DNA from: Planctomycetota bacterium | GTDB taxonomy: Bacteria; Planctomycetota; Phycisphaerae; Phycisphaerales; SM1A02 | Reading direction: 5' to 3' | NCBI GenBank assembly: GCA_014381555.1 | Contig: JACNLO010000052.1 | Location: 1 to 64,000 of the forward strand | DNA length: 64,000 nucleotides | Part shown: positions 26,452 to 37,519 of the stretch, piece by piece | Layout: the number at the start of each line of letters is the position of its first letter | Numbering within the stretch: the stretch's first letter is position 1 | Notes under the pieces: generated by a model | Databases searched by the model: none | What the model saw: the letters and a program-made list of their open reading frames with translations, nothing else | What the model was told of the DNA's origin: nothing | Translations under genes and position numbers: made by a program

Positions 26452-28275
26452 ATGTTAAGACTATTTGCACCTGTTGCTATATTGGTTGCAATTATATTCT
26501 TTGTTTTCGGTTTTAACAAAAACCAACCACGGGCAGATTTTGTGTTCGTAAACCGGGGTGATGTTTTTACGCTTGATCCCCAGCGAATGAGTTGGTTGAC
26601 CGATATGCAAGCTGCTTATTGTTTGTTTGAGGGTGTGGTACGGTGGAACACGGTTGATTTTTCAATTGAACCAGCTGCCGCAGAATCTTTTGAGGTTTCT
26701 GATGATGGGCTTGTGTATAAGTTTCACCTTAATAAAGATGCAAGGTGGAGTAACGGGGCGTGGGTCACGGCATATGATTTTCGATATTCATGGATGCGAC
26801 TTCTTACTCCAGACACATCCTCTGATTACTCCAGTTTCTTTTTTGTTATTAAGGGTGCTCGAGATTTTTGGGATTGGAGAACGAAACAATTGTTAGATAA
26901 ACAGGTTGTTTCAGTTGAAGAAATAGAGCAAGCGTTTGGGGAGATGGTTGAAGTTAATATTATTGATGAACACACGTTCACGGTCGAACTTGAGCACCCT
27001 GTTCCTTATTTTTTGGATCAACTTGCACTCGCGGTGTGTAGCCCCGTCTACAAACCGGCGGTTGAGGGCTGGGTTGCTGGTGGAGAACAACACAATCTTG
27101 CTTTGACTCAGGGGTGGCACACCGTGGACCCTCCACCTATGTCTTCAAGAAGGTGGGTAAGTATTGACAGCGAGAGCGGAAGGATTTTGCAACAGTATTT
27201 TTGGGCACGTCCTGGATCACTCGTCTGTAATGGTCCATTTATGCTTGATCTTTGGAGATATAAGCGTGACATGAGGTTTGTGCGGAATCCTTATTTTCAC
27301 TCACCAGAACTTACAGCGCTTGATTCTATCCACGCAATTACAATCGCTGATCCAAACACCGCGGTCCTTACATTTGAAAGTGGAGAGTTAGACTGGCTCA
27401 GCAGTGTTAATGTTGATTACCAGCCAGACATATTGAAGCAAAAAGAGAATGGTGAGCGCACAAATATTCACGCATTCCCGACATTTGGTACGGATTTTTT
27501 CTCTTTTAATTGCAGACCAAAGCTGAATAATGGTGACAAAAACCCGTTCAATAGTTCTTCTGTTAGAAGAGCTTTTGTGTATGCCACAAACAGGGAATCT
27601 ATTGTTGAGTTTGCTACGCGGTTACATGAACCGGTTGTAACAAGCATCGTTCCACCAAACTCAATAGTTGGGTACGGTGGTGTACAGGGGTTGGGGTTTG
27701 ACTTAACAATGGCAAAGAAGGAGTTGGCATCTGCTGGTTGGGAAGATCGTGACGGTGATGGAATGGTGGAGGATGTACGCGGCAACCCGTTTCCTACAAT
27801 CGATTTGTTGTACACCACAAACACTCCGAGATATAAATGGATTTCACTTGAACTTCGAGATCAGTGGAAAAAACATCTGGGTGTGTCTGTTGAATTGCGT
27901 GGAACAGACAACAAGTTTTTTAGTGCTGATTTACATTCTGGGAATTTTATGGTTGCCCGAGGACGATGGTATGGGGATTATGGAGATCCAACAACCTTTC
28001 TTGATGTTTTCAAAACCGAAAACGGAAACAATGATCGTGGTTATTCAAACCCAGAGATTGATGCGGCTTTAGTCTTGGCGGCTAATGAGTCCAATCAAAA
28101 GAAACGACTTGCCATGCTGCGTGATATTGAAGAAAGATTGTTTACAGAAGAAGTTCCAATGCTTGTGGTTTGCCAGTTGTTACAACTTTATATGTACGAC
28201 CCTAAAAAAGTACATGGACTTACTTCGCACCCTAGACTTGTGCAACATTTGTGGCGTGTTACTGTTACGGATTAA
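26452..28275 (+). CDS. Peptide/nickel-type ABC transporter substrate-binding protein (SBP family 5)
   Basis: 607 residues with an N-terminal hydrophobic helix (LFAPVAILVAIIFFVFGF) that has no lipobox and may remain as an anchor. The SBP_bac_5 signature is clear: FVFVNRGDVFTLDPQRM, YKFHLNKDARWSNGAWVTAYDFRYSWMRLL, FMLDLWRYKRDMRFVRNPYF and VRRAFVYATNRESIVE. The DGDGMVEDVRGNPFPTIDLLY stretch is typical of OppA/DppA-type proteins. A single DppB-type permease lies convergently downstream; no second permease or ATPase is in the window. Confidence 0.88.
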   Translation: MLRLFAPVAILVAIIFFVFGFNKNQPRADFVFVNRGDVFTLDPQRMSWLTDMQAAYCLFEGVVRWNTVDFSIEPAAAESFEVSDDGLVYKFHLNKDARWSNGAWVTAYDFRYSWMRLLTPDTSSDYSSFFFVIKGARDFWDWRTKQLLDKQVVSVEEIEQAFGEMVEVNIIDEHTFTVELEHPVPYFLDQLALAVCSPVYKPAVEGWVAGGEQHNLALTQGWHTVDPPPMSSRRWVSIDSESGRILQQYFWARPGSLVCNGPFMLDLWRYKRDMRFVRNPYFHSPELTALDSIHAITIADPNTAVLTFESGELDWLSSVNVDYQPDILKQKENGERTNIHAFPTFGTDFFSFNCRPKLNNGDKNPFNSSSVRRAFVYATNRESIVEFATRLHEPVVTSIVPPNSIVGYGGVQGLGFDLTMAKKELASAGWEDRDGDGMVEDVRGNPFPTIDLLYTTNTPRYKWISLELRDQWKKHLGVSVELRGTDNKFFSADLHSGNFMVARGRWYGDYGDPTTFLDVFKTENGNNDRGYSNPEIDAALVLAANESNQKKRLAMLRDIEERLFTEEVPMLVVCQLLQLYMYDPKKVHGLTSHPRLVQHLWRVTVTD

Positions 28276-28305
28276 TCGTTTTGTTTTTTCTGGTTGGAAC
28301 AATCG

Positions 28306-29268
28306 TTATGTTGGTCTTGGGTCAAAAAAACGATACAAAACATCAACAAATAGGTTGAAAAGGACAAGTATGGTTGAGTACACCAACACTATGCCCATTA
28401 ATACCGTGATGTCCTTTCCCAAAACAGCGTCTACAAAATGAGTACCAATGCCTGGAATTGCAAACACTTTTTCAACAACAAATGATCCTGTCATTGCCGC
28501 CGCTGTTGCGGGCCCAAGATAACTTAAGACGGGTAAAAAAGCATTTTTTAGTGCGTGCTTAAATACAACCACCCGCTCTGGTAATCCTTTTGCCCTTGCT
28601 GTTCGTATATGGTCACTTCTCAACTGTGTAATCATTCCCGCGCGAGTCAGTTGTGCCACATACGCAGCGAAGGGTAAGCTTAATGCTACTGATGGTAATA
28701 CGAGGTGTCGCCAAGTTCCCCAGCCGCTTATGGGAAACCACTGTAACCAAACCGCAAACACAACCAATAAAACTACTCCAATAACAAACGAGGGAACACT
28801 AATTCCAACAACCGCTATACCAAGAGAAAATACGTCAACCAAACTGCCTGGTCGAACGGCACTACAAACGCCTGCTGTTAATCCAATACACAGCGCAAGC
28901 AAAATTGCGCACGCCCCAATTGTCATTGATACAGGAAGTTGTGAGATTAAAATGTCATTTACTGTCCAGTTTTCGTGACGTAAACTTGGACCAAGGTTGA
29001 AAACCGGTCCATTCCTGTTTCCAAACACCCACGATAATCCAGAAGCTTTCCACAAATAGTCTGTGTAAAACGCAACAGGATTATTAATGTTGTATTGTGC
29101 TTCCATTGCTTCTACGATTTCTTGTGGTGGTCGCCTGCCCTCTTTTTCAAGCGGATTTCCTGGTATTTGCCACGCAAGTAAAAATGTAATCGTATACACG
29201 GCAAACAAAATGAATGGAAGTTGAGCCAGCCGCCATGCAACCATTTTTGTGGTGCTAGCTTGCTTCAT
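28306..29268 (-). CDS. DppB/OppB-type ABC transporter permease
   Basis: 320 residues with six helices, the N-terminal LAWQIPGNPLEKEGRRPPQE typical of OppB/DppB, and the coupling loop DHIRTARAKGLPERVVVFKHALKNA. C-terminal VEKVFAIPGIGTHFVDAVLGKD is also characteristic. Its ATG directly abuts the enolase stop (TAA then ATG, no spacer), so it is co-transcribed with eno. The partner permease (DppC-like) and ATPases must be elsewhere. Confidence 0.9.
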   Translation of the reverse strand: MKQASTTKMVAWRLAQLPFILFAVYTITFLLAWQIPGNPLEKEGRRPPQEIVEAMEAQYNINNPVAFYTDYLWKASGLSWVFGNRNGPVFNLGPSLRHENWTVNDILISQLPVSMTIGACAILLALCIGLTAGVCSAVRPGSLVDVFSLGIAVVGISVPSFVIGVVLLVVFAVWLQWFPISGWGTWRHLVLPSVALSLPFAAYVAQLTRAGMITQLRSDHIRTARAKGLPERVVVFKHALKNAFLPVLSYLGPATAAAMTGSFVVEKVFAIPGIGTHFVDAVLGKDITVLMGIVLVYSTILVLFNLFVDVLYRFFDPRPT

Positions 29269-30573
<1,305 letters not shown>

Positions 30574-30580
30574 TCATACT

Positions 30581-31054
30581 ATGTCTATGGTTGAAAGTGA
30601 TAACAATCGAAGCGAGACGTTTCTAAAGGGTTTTAGGGGTCCATGCCCAGTATGTGGCTACCATCTGAATGAACCAACAAATTCTCGTTGTCCTGAATGT
30701 GGGTCACGGCTAAGGGTTCAGCTTGTTGCCCCTTTTCATTTTTACCCCTGGCACGCATTGTTGATGGGAATTGTGGTTTCGTTTGGTGTGTGTTTTGATC
30801 GTCTCTTGTTAATTATCCATGGATATGTGTGGAGCAACGGCCAAAACCCACCGTGGGGGTTTTTGGGGATTTCCACATTGTTAATCCTTGTGTTGTGTGT
30901 CGCAGGATTTTTTGTGTGGAGATATAAAACGCGACTAGAAAGAATGTCAAAACCAAAAAGTTATGTGTGGTATACCTTTTCCTTCTTAACCCCAATCATT
31001 ACCGCAGTGGTTCAATATTATTTAATCATGATGTTGGTTCGGGGTGGGCTATAA
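30581..31054 (+). CDS. Membrane protein with CxxC zinc ribbon
   Basis: 157 residues from ATG 30581 (GGAA 8 nt upstream). An N-terminal zinc ribbon CPVCGYHLNEPTNSRCPECG (about residues 23-42) is followed by three or four hydrophobic helices. This architecture is frequent in Planctomycetota and is usually annotated as a hypothetical protein. The last 29 nt overlap the convergent dehydrogenase gene. Confidence 0.7.
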   Translation: MSMVESDNNRSETFLKGFRGPCPVCGYHLNEPTNSRCPECGSRLRVQLVAPFHFYPWHALLMGIVVSFGVCFDRLLLIIHGYVWSNGQNPPWGFLGISTLLILVLCVAGFFVWRYKTRLERMSKPKSYVWYTFSFLTPIITAVVQYYLIMMLVRGGL

Positions 31055-31976
31055 ACCTTGGGGTTTCACCGCGTATTACCGCGTCAACATCCTTTACAAC
31101 CCAGCCCATATTAGTTGTTGCTGTTTTGGTTTTGCAAGCAATGTGTGGAAACAGGGTTGCGTTTTGCATGTGAAGTAGTGGGTACTCTGAGGTAATTGGT
31201 TCTGGGTCGTGCACATCTAAGACCGCGTGTGCTTTTTGGTTGTGGTGCAAAAAGTTTGTAAGGGCATATGCGTCCACAACCACTCCTCTTGAAGAATTAA
31301 TGAACAACACTTCTGGTTTCATTTCAACAAACATCCTATCGTCACACAGGTGTTTATTGTCGCCTCGACCGTCAACATGAACGGAGACTATGTCGCTTTC
31401 TTCTAGGAGTTGATTCTGGTTTACTTGCCTACAACCGTGCGTCTCTAAGATTTGCTGCAAATCTGTAAAAACCACACTAAACCCCATGTTTTTTGCCATT
31501 CTTCCAAGACGGCTTCCTATTCGACCAAACCCGATTATTCCAAGTGTTAACTCAGAAAACTCTTTTTGTGTCATAGAAGAATCACGAAGTGTGTTCCACT
31601 CCTGTTGTTTTAGGTCGGTGTGTACTTGTTGAAGATTCCGAAGGTGCGAGAGCATGGTAGTAACCACAAACTCAACCACTGATTCACTGTTGGCTTCAGG
31701 GGTGTGAACCACAGTGATGTTTTTGTCTCTGCAAGCTTTCAAATCAACATTGTCAACACCTGTTCCAGCTCGACCAACCACTTTGAGTGAGGTAGCAGCT
31801 TTTATCATTTGTTGGTCGACTGTTGTGTATGTTCGTATCACTAGCCCAAGAGCATCGGGCAAAAGTTCTTTAAATCTAATAGAACCGGCTGGGCAAATAT
31901 GTAAGTCGTACCGGCTTGATAGCCAGTCGCTACATTCTTGGGGAAGGTTTTCCGTTTGAATAACAATCGGTTGCAT
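31026..31976 (-). CDS. D-isomer-specific 2-hydroxyacid dehydrogenase (SerA-like)
   Basis: 316 residues: catalytic domain with VVGRAGTGVDNVDLKACRDK, Rossmann motif IIGFGRIGSRLGRMA, and the Arg/Glu/His active-site trio in INSSRGVVVDAYAL, AVLDVHDPEPI and LFPHIACKT. It has no ACT or other regulatory C-terminal domain, so it is a short form. 3-phosphoglycerate dehydrogenase is the most likely activity, but glyoxylate or hydroxypyruvate reductase is possible. Confidence 0.85.
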   Translation of the reverse strand: MQPIVIQTENLPQECSDWLSSRYDLHICPAGSIRFKELLPDALGLVIRTYTTVDQQMIKAATSLKVVGRAGTGVDNVDLKACRDKNITVVHTPEANSESVVEFVVTTMLSHLRNLQQVHTDLKQQEWNTLRDSSMTQKEFSELTLGIIGFGRIGSRLGRMAKNMGFSVVFTDLQQILETHGCRQVNQNQLLEESDIVSVHVDGRGDNKHLCDDRMFVEMKPEVLFINSSRGVVVDAYALTNFLHHNQKAHAVLDVHDPEPITSEYPLLHMQNATLFPHIACKTKTATTNMGWVVKDVDAVIRGETPRFIAHPEPTS

Positions 31977-32022
31977 AAACGTATGGTAACCGTAGAGCTG
32001 TCATTAAATAACAAAAATTAGT

Positions 32023-32889
32023 TTAGTTGTTCTTGCCATACTCATATACGCCCTGACCAGACTTGTCGCCAAGGTGCCCAGCCTCGACAAGTTCAACAAG
32101 TTTTTTGTTGGGGAGGTATTTTGGGTTTTCTTCTAAGCCGTCATACATCACCATCATGATGTCGCGACAAACATCTAGTCCAATGTAGTCGGCCAATCGC
32201 AGTGGACCCATTGGGAACGCACACCCGAGTTTCATAATTGAATCAATTGCCTCCGGATCCGCTACTCCGTCTGTCCACGCATGGAATGCTTCGTTAATCA
32301 TTGGCATAAGAACGCGGTTTGAAACAAAGCCTGCTGAGTCGTTTGCGGGAACTGGAATTTTTCCCATTTGTTCCGACAGTGCGATGGTTGCGTTGGTTGT
32401 TTCTTCGCTAGTTTCCTTGCCTTTAATAATCTCAACAAGTTTCATAACTGGAACAGGGTTGAAAAAATGCATACCAATCACCCTGTTTGCCGCTTCTGGG
32501 ATTGCGGAAGACAAATCTGTAATAGAAATTGATGATGTGTTTGTCGCAAGAACAACATGCTCGGCAAATGTCTCGAACATATGTTTAAATATTGTCTTTT
32601 TAACATCTATGTTCTCGGTTGCCGCCTCTACAGCCCAACAAGCATCTGATGCTTCATCCAGCGAGTTTACATATGAGAGGATTGCTAACGATGCATCCGC
32701 TTCCTCTTGTGTCATTCGTTCTTTAGACACAGCGCGGGCAACTTGTTTTTTGTGATACTCTTTTGCCCTACTAAGTTGTTCTTCACTAATATCGACAACA
32801 ACAGCTTCTATTCCATTTGTTGCTGCAGTGAGCGCGATGCCACTACCCATTGTTCCGCCGCCAATTACCGCTATCTTTTTTACAGACAT
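32023..32889 (-). CDS. hbd: 3-hydroxyacyl-CoA (3-hydroxybutyryl-CoA) dehydrogenase
   Basis: 288 residues, the short monofunctional form: Rossmann motif VIGGGTMGSGIALTAATNG, NTSSISITDLSS, active-site His in GMHFFNPVPVMKLVEII, and GFVSNRVLMPMINEAF. It oxidises 3-hydroxyacyl-CoA with NAD+. It follows the citrate-synthase-like gene after one nucleotide, suggesting joint function in acyl-CoA or propionyl-CoA metabolism. Confidence 0.92.
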   Translation of the reverse strand: MSVKKIAVIGGGTMGSGIALTAATNGIEAVVVDISEEQLSRAKEYHKKQVARAVSKERMTQEEADASLAILSYVNSLDEASDACWAVEAATENIDVKKTIFKHMFETFAEHVVLATNTSSISITDLSSAIPEAANRVIGMHFFNPVPVMKLVEIIKGKETSEETTNATIALSEQMGKIPVPANDSAGFVSNRVLMPMINEAFHAWTDGVADPEAIDSIMKLGCAFPMGPLRLADYIGLDVCRDIMMVMYDGLEENPKYLPNKKLVELVEAGHLGDKSGQGVYEYGKNN

Positions 32890-32890
32890 T

Positions 32891-34048
32891 TTAATCGTTC
32901 CAGTTTCTTAGTTCTTCACCTGCATAATGTGCTAGTGGTCGAATAATTCTGTTGTTTTGGTGTTGCTCCATAATATGAGCACACCACCCAGTAATACGTG
33001 CTGCAACAAAAATTGGCGTGTATTGTGGGACTGGGATGCCCATTGCAAAATATGTCATGCCACAAGGGAAATCTACATTTGGGTGAATATTTTTGTCGCG
33101 GAGCATTATTGCTTGAACCTCATCACCGAGGTCAAACCATTTTATTGCCTCTGGGTGTGCTTCGTTTGCATATTTCAGTCCCCAGCTGCGAAGAATGCCG
33201 GCACGATGGTCTCCGTTTTTATAAACACGGTGACCAAAGCCCATGAGTTTCTTTTTGGTTTCAAAGGCGTTTTGCATAAACTCCTCTGCGGTTGAGCCGG
33301 ACTCTACAGCGGTCATTATTTCTTGTAACATTTCCATTGCCGCTTCATTTGCGCCACCGTGAAGGTTACCTTTCAATGCACCAATTCCTCCACAAACACA
33401 AGAATGTAAATCACTGTTTGTTGAGGCGATTACTCGGCTTGTAAAGGTTGATGCGTTAAAGTCGTGTTCTGCATAAAGCACGAGCGAAACATCCATAACC
33501 TTGGCTTCGGATTCGTGTGGCACTTCTCCACTCATGCACCAAAGGAGGTTTGCAGCGTGATCAAGGTTTGGATCGGGGTCAACGGGTGTTTTTCCGTCAA
33601 GTGCCATTTGGTGTACACCGATACACGTGGGAATTTTTGCAAGAAGTTGCATTGATTTTTTTAGGTCTGCATCTGCATTGTTATCTTCGCAAACAGGACA
33701 AAGGTGTGAAAGAAGTGAAACTGCCGTCCTAAGAACACCCATTGGATGTGTTTGGGGGGAGTTGTTTGCTATTTGAATAATCACATCCTTAACACTATCT
33801 GGAATCGCTCGCATAGAAACCAACTCTGATTTAAACGAAGATAGTTCTTCTGGCGCTGGTTTGTGTCCAATCAAAAGAAGGTGTGCAACCTCTTCAAATG
33901 TTGCGTGTTCAGCAAGATCAGCAATTTCATAACCCCGATACATAAGTTGTGACTGGTTCACAGCACAGACTGATGTTTCACCTATAACCTGACCCGCTAA
34001 TCCCCTGTTATCTGTTTGTTTTTTTGTTTTTTCTTCTGTTTGCGCCAT
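32891..34048 (-). CDS. Citrate synthase / 2-methylcitrate synthase
   Basis: 385 residues of the short citrate-synthase family. Catalytic residues are visible: His in GNLHGGANEAAME, His in MGFGHRVYKNGDHRAG and Asp in HPNVDFPCGMTYFAMGIP. The N-terminal GLAGQVIGETSVCAVN...LMYRGYEIADLAEH resembles MmgD/PrpC and CitZ-type enzymes. Proximity to a methylisocitrate lyase-like gene favours a methylcitrate role, but it may equally be the housekeeping citrate synthase. Confidence 0.88.
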   Translation of the reverse strand: MAQTEEKTKKQTDNRGLAGQVIGETSVCAVNQSQLMYRGYEIADLAEHATFEEVAHLLLIGHKPAPEELSSFKSELVSMRAIPDSVKDVIIQIANNSPQTHPMGVLRTAVSLLSHLCPVCEDNNADADLKKSMQLLAKIPTCIGVHQMALDGKTPVDPDPNLDHAANLLWCMSGEVPHESEAKVMDVSLVLYAEHDFNASTFTSRVIASTNSDLHSCVCGGIGALKGNLHGGANEAAMEMLQEIMTAVESGSTAEEFMQNAFETKKKLMGFGHRVYKNGDHRAGILRSWGLKYANEAHPEAIKWFDLGDEVQAIMLRDKNIHPNVDFPCGMTYFAMGIPVPQYTPIFVAARITGWCAHIMEQHQNNRIIRPLAHYAGEELRNWND

Positions 34049-34143
34049 GATTTCTTTCCGTGATTACATTGTACAAGTTGACATTTGTTGAACCCCCCAT
34101 TCTATCAGAATCTGCGTCTTCTGATTATTCACATCTTTTCTGT

Positions 34144-35001
34144 TTATTTACTGTTAAACGACCACGCTTCGCCTGGAACATAACCAAGCAAATCGTAAAG
34201 TTCTTGCCGTGTTTGCATCTGGTTTTCAAAACCCTCTGCTGAACCATCACTTTGGAGTTGATTGAGGCACCTGGTAATCGCGCCCATTGCAACTCGCTGG
34301 AAGGTCACCGGATAAATTACTATGTTGTATCCAATATCGCCAAACTGTTCTGCTGTGAGATGTGGTGTTTTTCCAAACTCAGTCATGTTTGCGAGCAATA
34401 ACCCTGGGCACTCTTTTGCAAATTGTTCGAATTCTTTTTGGTTTCGTAACCCCTCTGGAAAAATCATGTCTGCTCCAACCTCACGATAAGCAAGTCCACG
34501 ATCGATTGCAGCACCAATTCCATCAACACAACGGGCATCTGTTCTAGCAATAAGAATAAAGTTGGGATTTAATTTGTTATCTGAGGCTGCTTTTATTTTT
34601 TGACACATCTCGGATTTTGAAACAACGGATTTTCCATCTAGGTGACCACACCGTTTTGGAAACTCTTGGTCTTCTATGTGCATTGCAGCAGCACCGTTTC
34701 GCTCATATTCAACAATTGTTCTGGCAACCGACTCTATTTCACCATACCCAGTATCGGCATCAACTACTACTGGTAGATTGCTTGCATCTGAAACCTCGTG
34801 AATAGTGCGGCACATTTCGGTCAGCGAAATGAGTCCGACGTCAGGATAACCGGAGGCGTTCGCAGTTGCTCCGCCGCTGATATAACACGATGAAAATCCA
34901 GCCCGAGCAATCGCAGAACCAACCAAACCGTTCCAGGCACCAGGACACATAACCACACCCTGACTCATTGCTTCGCGAAGAATGGCTGATTTTTTATTCA
35001 T
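34144..35001 (-). CDS. prpB: Methylisocitrate lyase / isocitrate lyase-PEP mutase superfamily protein
   Basis: 285 residues, ICL/PEPM fold: SGGATANASGYPDVGLISL, metal-binding VVDADTGYGE, HIEDQEFPKRCGHLDGK (the KRCGH catalytic loop) and LIARTDARCVDGI. The KRCGH version is usual for methylisocitrate lyase and related lyases. It would split 2-methylisocitrate into succinate and pyruvate. No prpD-like dehydratase is nearby. Eight nucleotides overlap the TauE gene upstream. Confidence 0.8.
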   Translation of the reverse strand: MNKKSAILREAMSQGVVMCPGAWNGLVGSAIARAGFSSCYISGGATANASGYPDVGLISLTEMCRTIHEVSDASNLPVVVDADTGYGEIESVARTIVEYERNGAAAMHIEDQEFPKRCGHLDGKSVVSKSEMCQKIKAASDNKLNPNFILIARTDARCVDGIGAAIDRGLAYREVGADMIFPEGLRNQKEFEQFAKECPGLLLANMTEFGKTPHLTAEQFGDIGYNIVIYPVTFQRVAMGAITRCLNQLQSDGSAEGFENQMQTRQELYDLLGYVPGEAWSFNSK

Positions 35002-35794
35002 GTGTAGATTTTATCTCATTGAGGGATTGTTGGGTTTGTGAACTATTCATCGTTAAAAACATTTTCGTTGCTGCAATCAACAAAACAATGCCAAGTAGGG
35101 TTCGAAGACCTTGGTGGCCGAGTTTTTTGCTTCCAAACGAAGCTCCGACAAATCCACCAGCAACCACAGATAATGCAAGAGGTGCTACAAACAAACTATC
35201 TACCGGTAATCCACCATGTTCAACCGCTATACCGCCTAAACCAGAAACTGAGTTAACCAGTATAAATGGTGCGCTGATTGCGGCAGTCTCTTTGGGAGTT
35301 GTCCAACCAATTAAAAGTAACAGCGGGCTTAAAAATATCCCGCCACCTACGCCAATTATTCCACTAAAGAATCCAATAAGCAGCCCTGCCACCAAAACAA
35401 TAATGAGTATTGGTTTTTTTGTTTGTTCAAAACCTTTAATTGGAACAAACAGCCGTATTGCTGCATACAACAATACAACCCCTACTATTGGTTTATAAAC
35501 TTGGTTTGGTATTTCAATGTAACCACCAACAAACGCGGCGGGAATGCTAGCGCAGACAAGAGGAATAAACAGGTTTTTACGAAACGTTCCTGTTGCACCA
35601 AACTTCCAGGTTGCAATGGATGAAACAACTATGTTCAACAATAGCGCCGTTGGGCGCATTTGCTCGGGAGCAATGGCTGCAATTGCAAGAATCGCCAAGT
35701 ATCCCGACCCTCCACCGTGCCCTACTGTTGAGTAGAGTGTTGCCATAAAAAACACGGCTATCGCTATCAACAAGATTGTTTGAAAATCCATCAA
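34994..35794 (-). CDS. TauE/SafE-family sulfite/organic anion exporter
   Basis: 266 residues with about eight helices in two repeats: STVGHGGGSGYLAILAI and SGIIGVGGGIFLSPLLLLIG, each with the Gly-rich segment typical of TauE/SafE (PF01925). Substrates in this family include sulfite, sulfoacetate and other small organic anions; none can be assigned here. The stop overlaps the start of the lyase gene by 8 nt. Confidence 0.88.
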   Translation of the reverse strand: MMDFQTILLIAIAVFFMATLYSTVGHGGGSGYLAILAIAAIAPEQMRPTALLLNIVVSSIATWKFGATGTFRKNLFIPLVCASIPAAFVGGYIEIPNQVYKPIVGVVLLYAAIRLFVPIKGFEQTKKPILIIVLVAGLLIGFFSGIIGVGGGIFLSPLLLLIGWTTPKETAAISAPFILVNSVSGLGGIAVEHGGLPVDSLFVAPLALSVVAGGFVGASFGSKKLGHQGLRTLLGIVLLIAATKMFLTMNSSQTQQSLNEIKSTHE

Positions 35795-35800
35795 CCCATT

Positions 35801-37519
35801 TTACGGGAGCGCAACTGCACCATGTTGATTAACAAAATAAATCAAAGGTTTTGTTTCTTCACCTTCTTGGATAAGAAGTATGCCAGAAATGTTTTCGTTA
35901 TCAAGCTTGTTTTGTTGAATTGGTGTCACCGACGGGTCTGATGGTAGCCATGTACGAACACGCGCTTCTTTTTCTGGATCAACAGCCAACTCCCAACCAG
36001 AAACACCTAGTTCGGCTATTTTGTTTGATGCCATTTTTCTTAACGTGGTGTTGTGTGATGTAGAAAGTTCGTTTACAACTAATATCATTCCAGAAGGAGT
36101 TTGTATTTCCACCACGCTTGGGATTGTTTCGATATCTGGGTTGTTATTGTTAACTAACATTGCTGCTCCAACCGCCACTGATACTAACAAGGCAACGAGC
36201 CCAAATGGTTTTGTTCTGTATTTTTGTGGTTTAAATGGTCCGCCACCAGTTGATGGGGTTGTTCGTGCTGGCAGTTTCCGATGATATTCTATTGGGGCGT
36301 TGCCTCCCAAAGACGGAAGGTCTGCGGGCCGAACACTATAAACGTTTTTAGCATCAAGAATCTTCTCTACATCTTTTAACATCTCGTCAATAGACGTGTA
36401 TCGCTTGTCGTAATCTGCCATTGCTCGACGCACAACCCATCGAATGCTTTCGGGGCACTCCTTGCTAAAGTCGCTAAGTCCGCCATGCGCGGGGAATGTG
36501 TTTTCAAGCATAAAATACAAAACCGCTCCAGCACCAAACACGTCAAATTTTGATCCGTCTACCTGGTGCACCTTAACTCCGCGCATTGCTTGTCTAACAA
36601 GTTCTGGATCTCGAAAATATTCCGTACCATGTGTGGTAAGTGTCATTGCTGAGGTAAGTGGTGTTACCAACCCCAAATCAACAAGGTGTGCACAACCATC
36701 GTGAATGATTATGTTGTCTGGTTTTACGTCTTTGTGCCAAAGACCAGCGTTGTGATATTCTTGTAGTGTTTGAAGGAGTGTGTGTTGGTACAACAATATT
36801 GTTTGAAGTTGAGATTCGGATAATTTTGCAGATTTTCCGTGGAGTTTATTTGTCACAACCCCAAGGTGGTCACCTGAGTGGTACGGCATCGCATACCAAA
36901 ACCGTTCGTTGTCCAAGTGGTGCTCTAGTACGAGTCCGAGCTTCTTGGCAGATTCCATTGCGCGAGATTCTCTGACTATTTGTGGGAGTTGAGAACCTGT
37001 TGAAACATCAAAGTTTTTTATTACAACAGTCACCGGGTGTTTTGTTGATTTTGCAACATAGAGTTTGGCGCCACTTCCACCGGTTGGGAGTGTTCCGACA
37101 ATTGAATATCCGCTAAACATGTTTGGTGGTGAACTTGTTGGTTTTATTTTGAATTCTTGCACAAACGCTGGTGTTGAGGTTTTAATTCCTATTACACCAA
37201 GTGGGTTATCTATAAACACGGCAACAATTCTGCTGTACGCTTCGGCAAACCGCAGCTTTGCGGATTTCATTTCTGTGTGAACCAGGTCCCATCGCGCAAG
37301 TACCACACACAAGGTTGCTCGGAGCAACTTAATTATTCCAACAAACAATGCAATTGGTATCAAAACAAGATCGCGAAGTTCTTGAAAAACAAACCGAACC
37401 AATCGCCCAAAAAACAAAAAAACATGGCCAATAACTGGAATCACAACGTAAACAGCTAACAGTATTGCTCCAACAAGGGCAACCACTGTTCCAAAACATG
37501 TGAAGAGGGTGGACCACAT
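35801..37519 (-). CDS. Membrane-bound Ser/Thr protein kinase (Hanks type)
   Basis: 572 residues. The N-terminus (about 1-75) is hydrophobic with two or three helices; the kinase domain runs about 136-410; another membrane helix sits at about 455-475 before a C-terminal extracytoplasmic tail. Kinase landmarks: Gly-rich GTLPTGGSGAKLYV, Lys in VVIKNF (168), Glu in RESRAMES (184), catalytic loop HKDVKPDN (D264) in place of HRDLKPEN, and DLG (281-283) in place of DFG. It is probably active, though the Gly-loop is unusual. It overlaps the sigma gene by 1 nt (TAATG). Confidence 0.88.
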   Translation of the reverse strand: MWSTLFTCFGTVVALVGAILLAVYVVIPVIGHVFLFFGRLVRFVFQELRDLVLIPIALFVGIIKLLRATLCVVLARWDLVHTEMKSAKLRFAEAYSRIVAVFIDNPLGVIGIKTSTPAFVQEFKIKPTSSPPNMFSGYSIVGTLPTGGSGAKLYVAKSTKHPVTVVIKNFDVSTGSQLPQIVRESRAMESAKKLGLVLEHHLDNERFWYAMPYHSGDHLGVVTNKLHGKSAKLSESQLQTILLYQHTLLQTLQEYHNAGLWHKDVKPDNIIIHDGCAHLVDLGLVTPLTSAMTLTTHGTEYFRDPELVRQAMRGVKVHQVDGSKFDVFGAGAVLYFMLENTFPAHGGLSDFSKECPESIRWVVRRAMADYDKRYTSIDEMLKDVEKILDAKNVYSVRPADLPSLGGNAPIEYHRKLPARTTPSTGGGPFKPQKYRTKPFGLVALLVSVAVGAAMLVNNNNPDIETIPSVVEIQTPSGMILVVNELSTSHNTTLRKMASNKIAELGVSGWELAVDPEKEARVRTWLPSDPSVTPIQQNKLDNENISGILLIQEGEETKPLIYFVNQHGAVALP

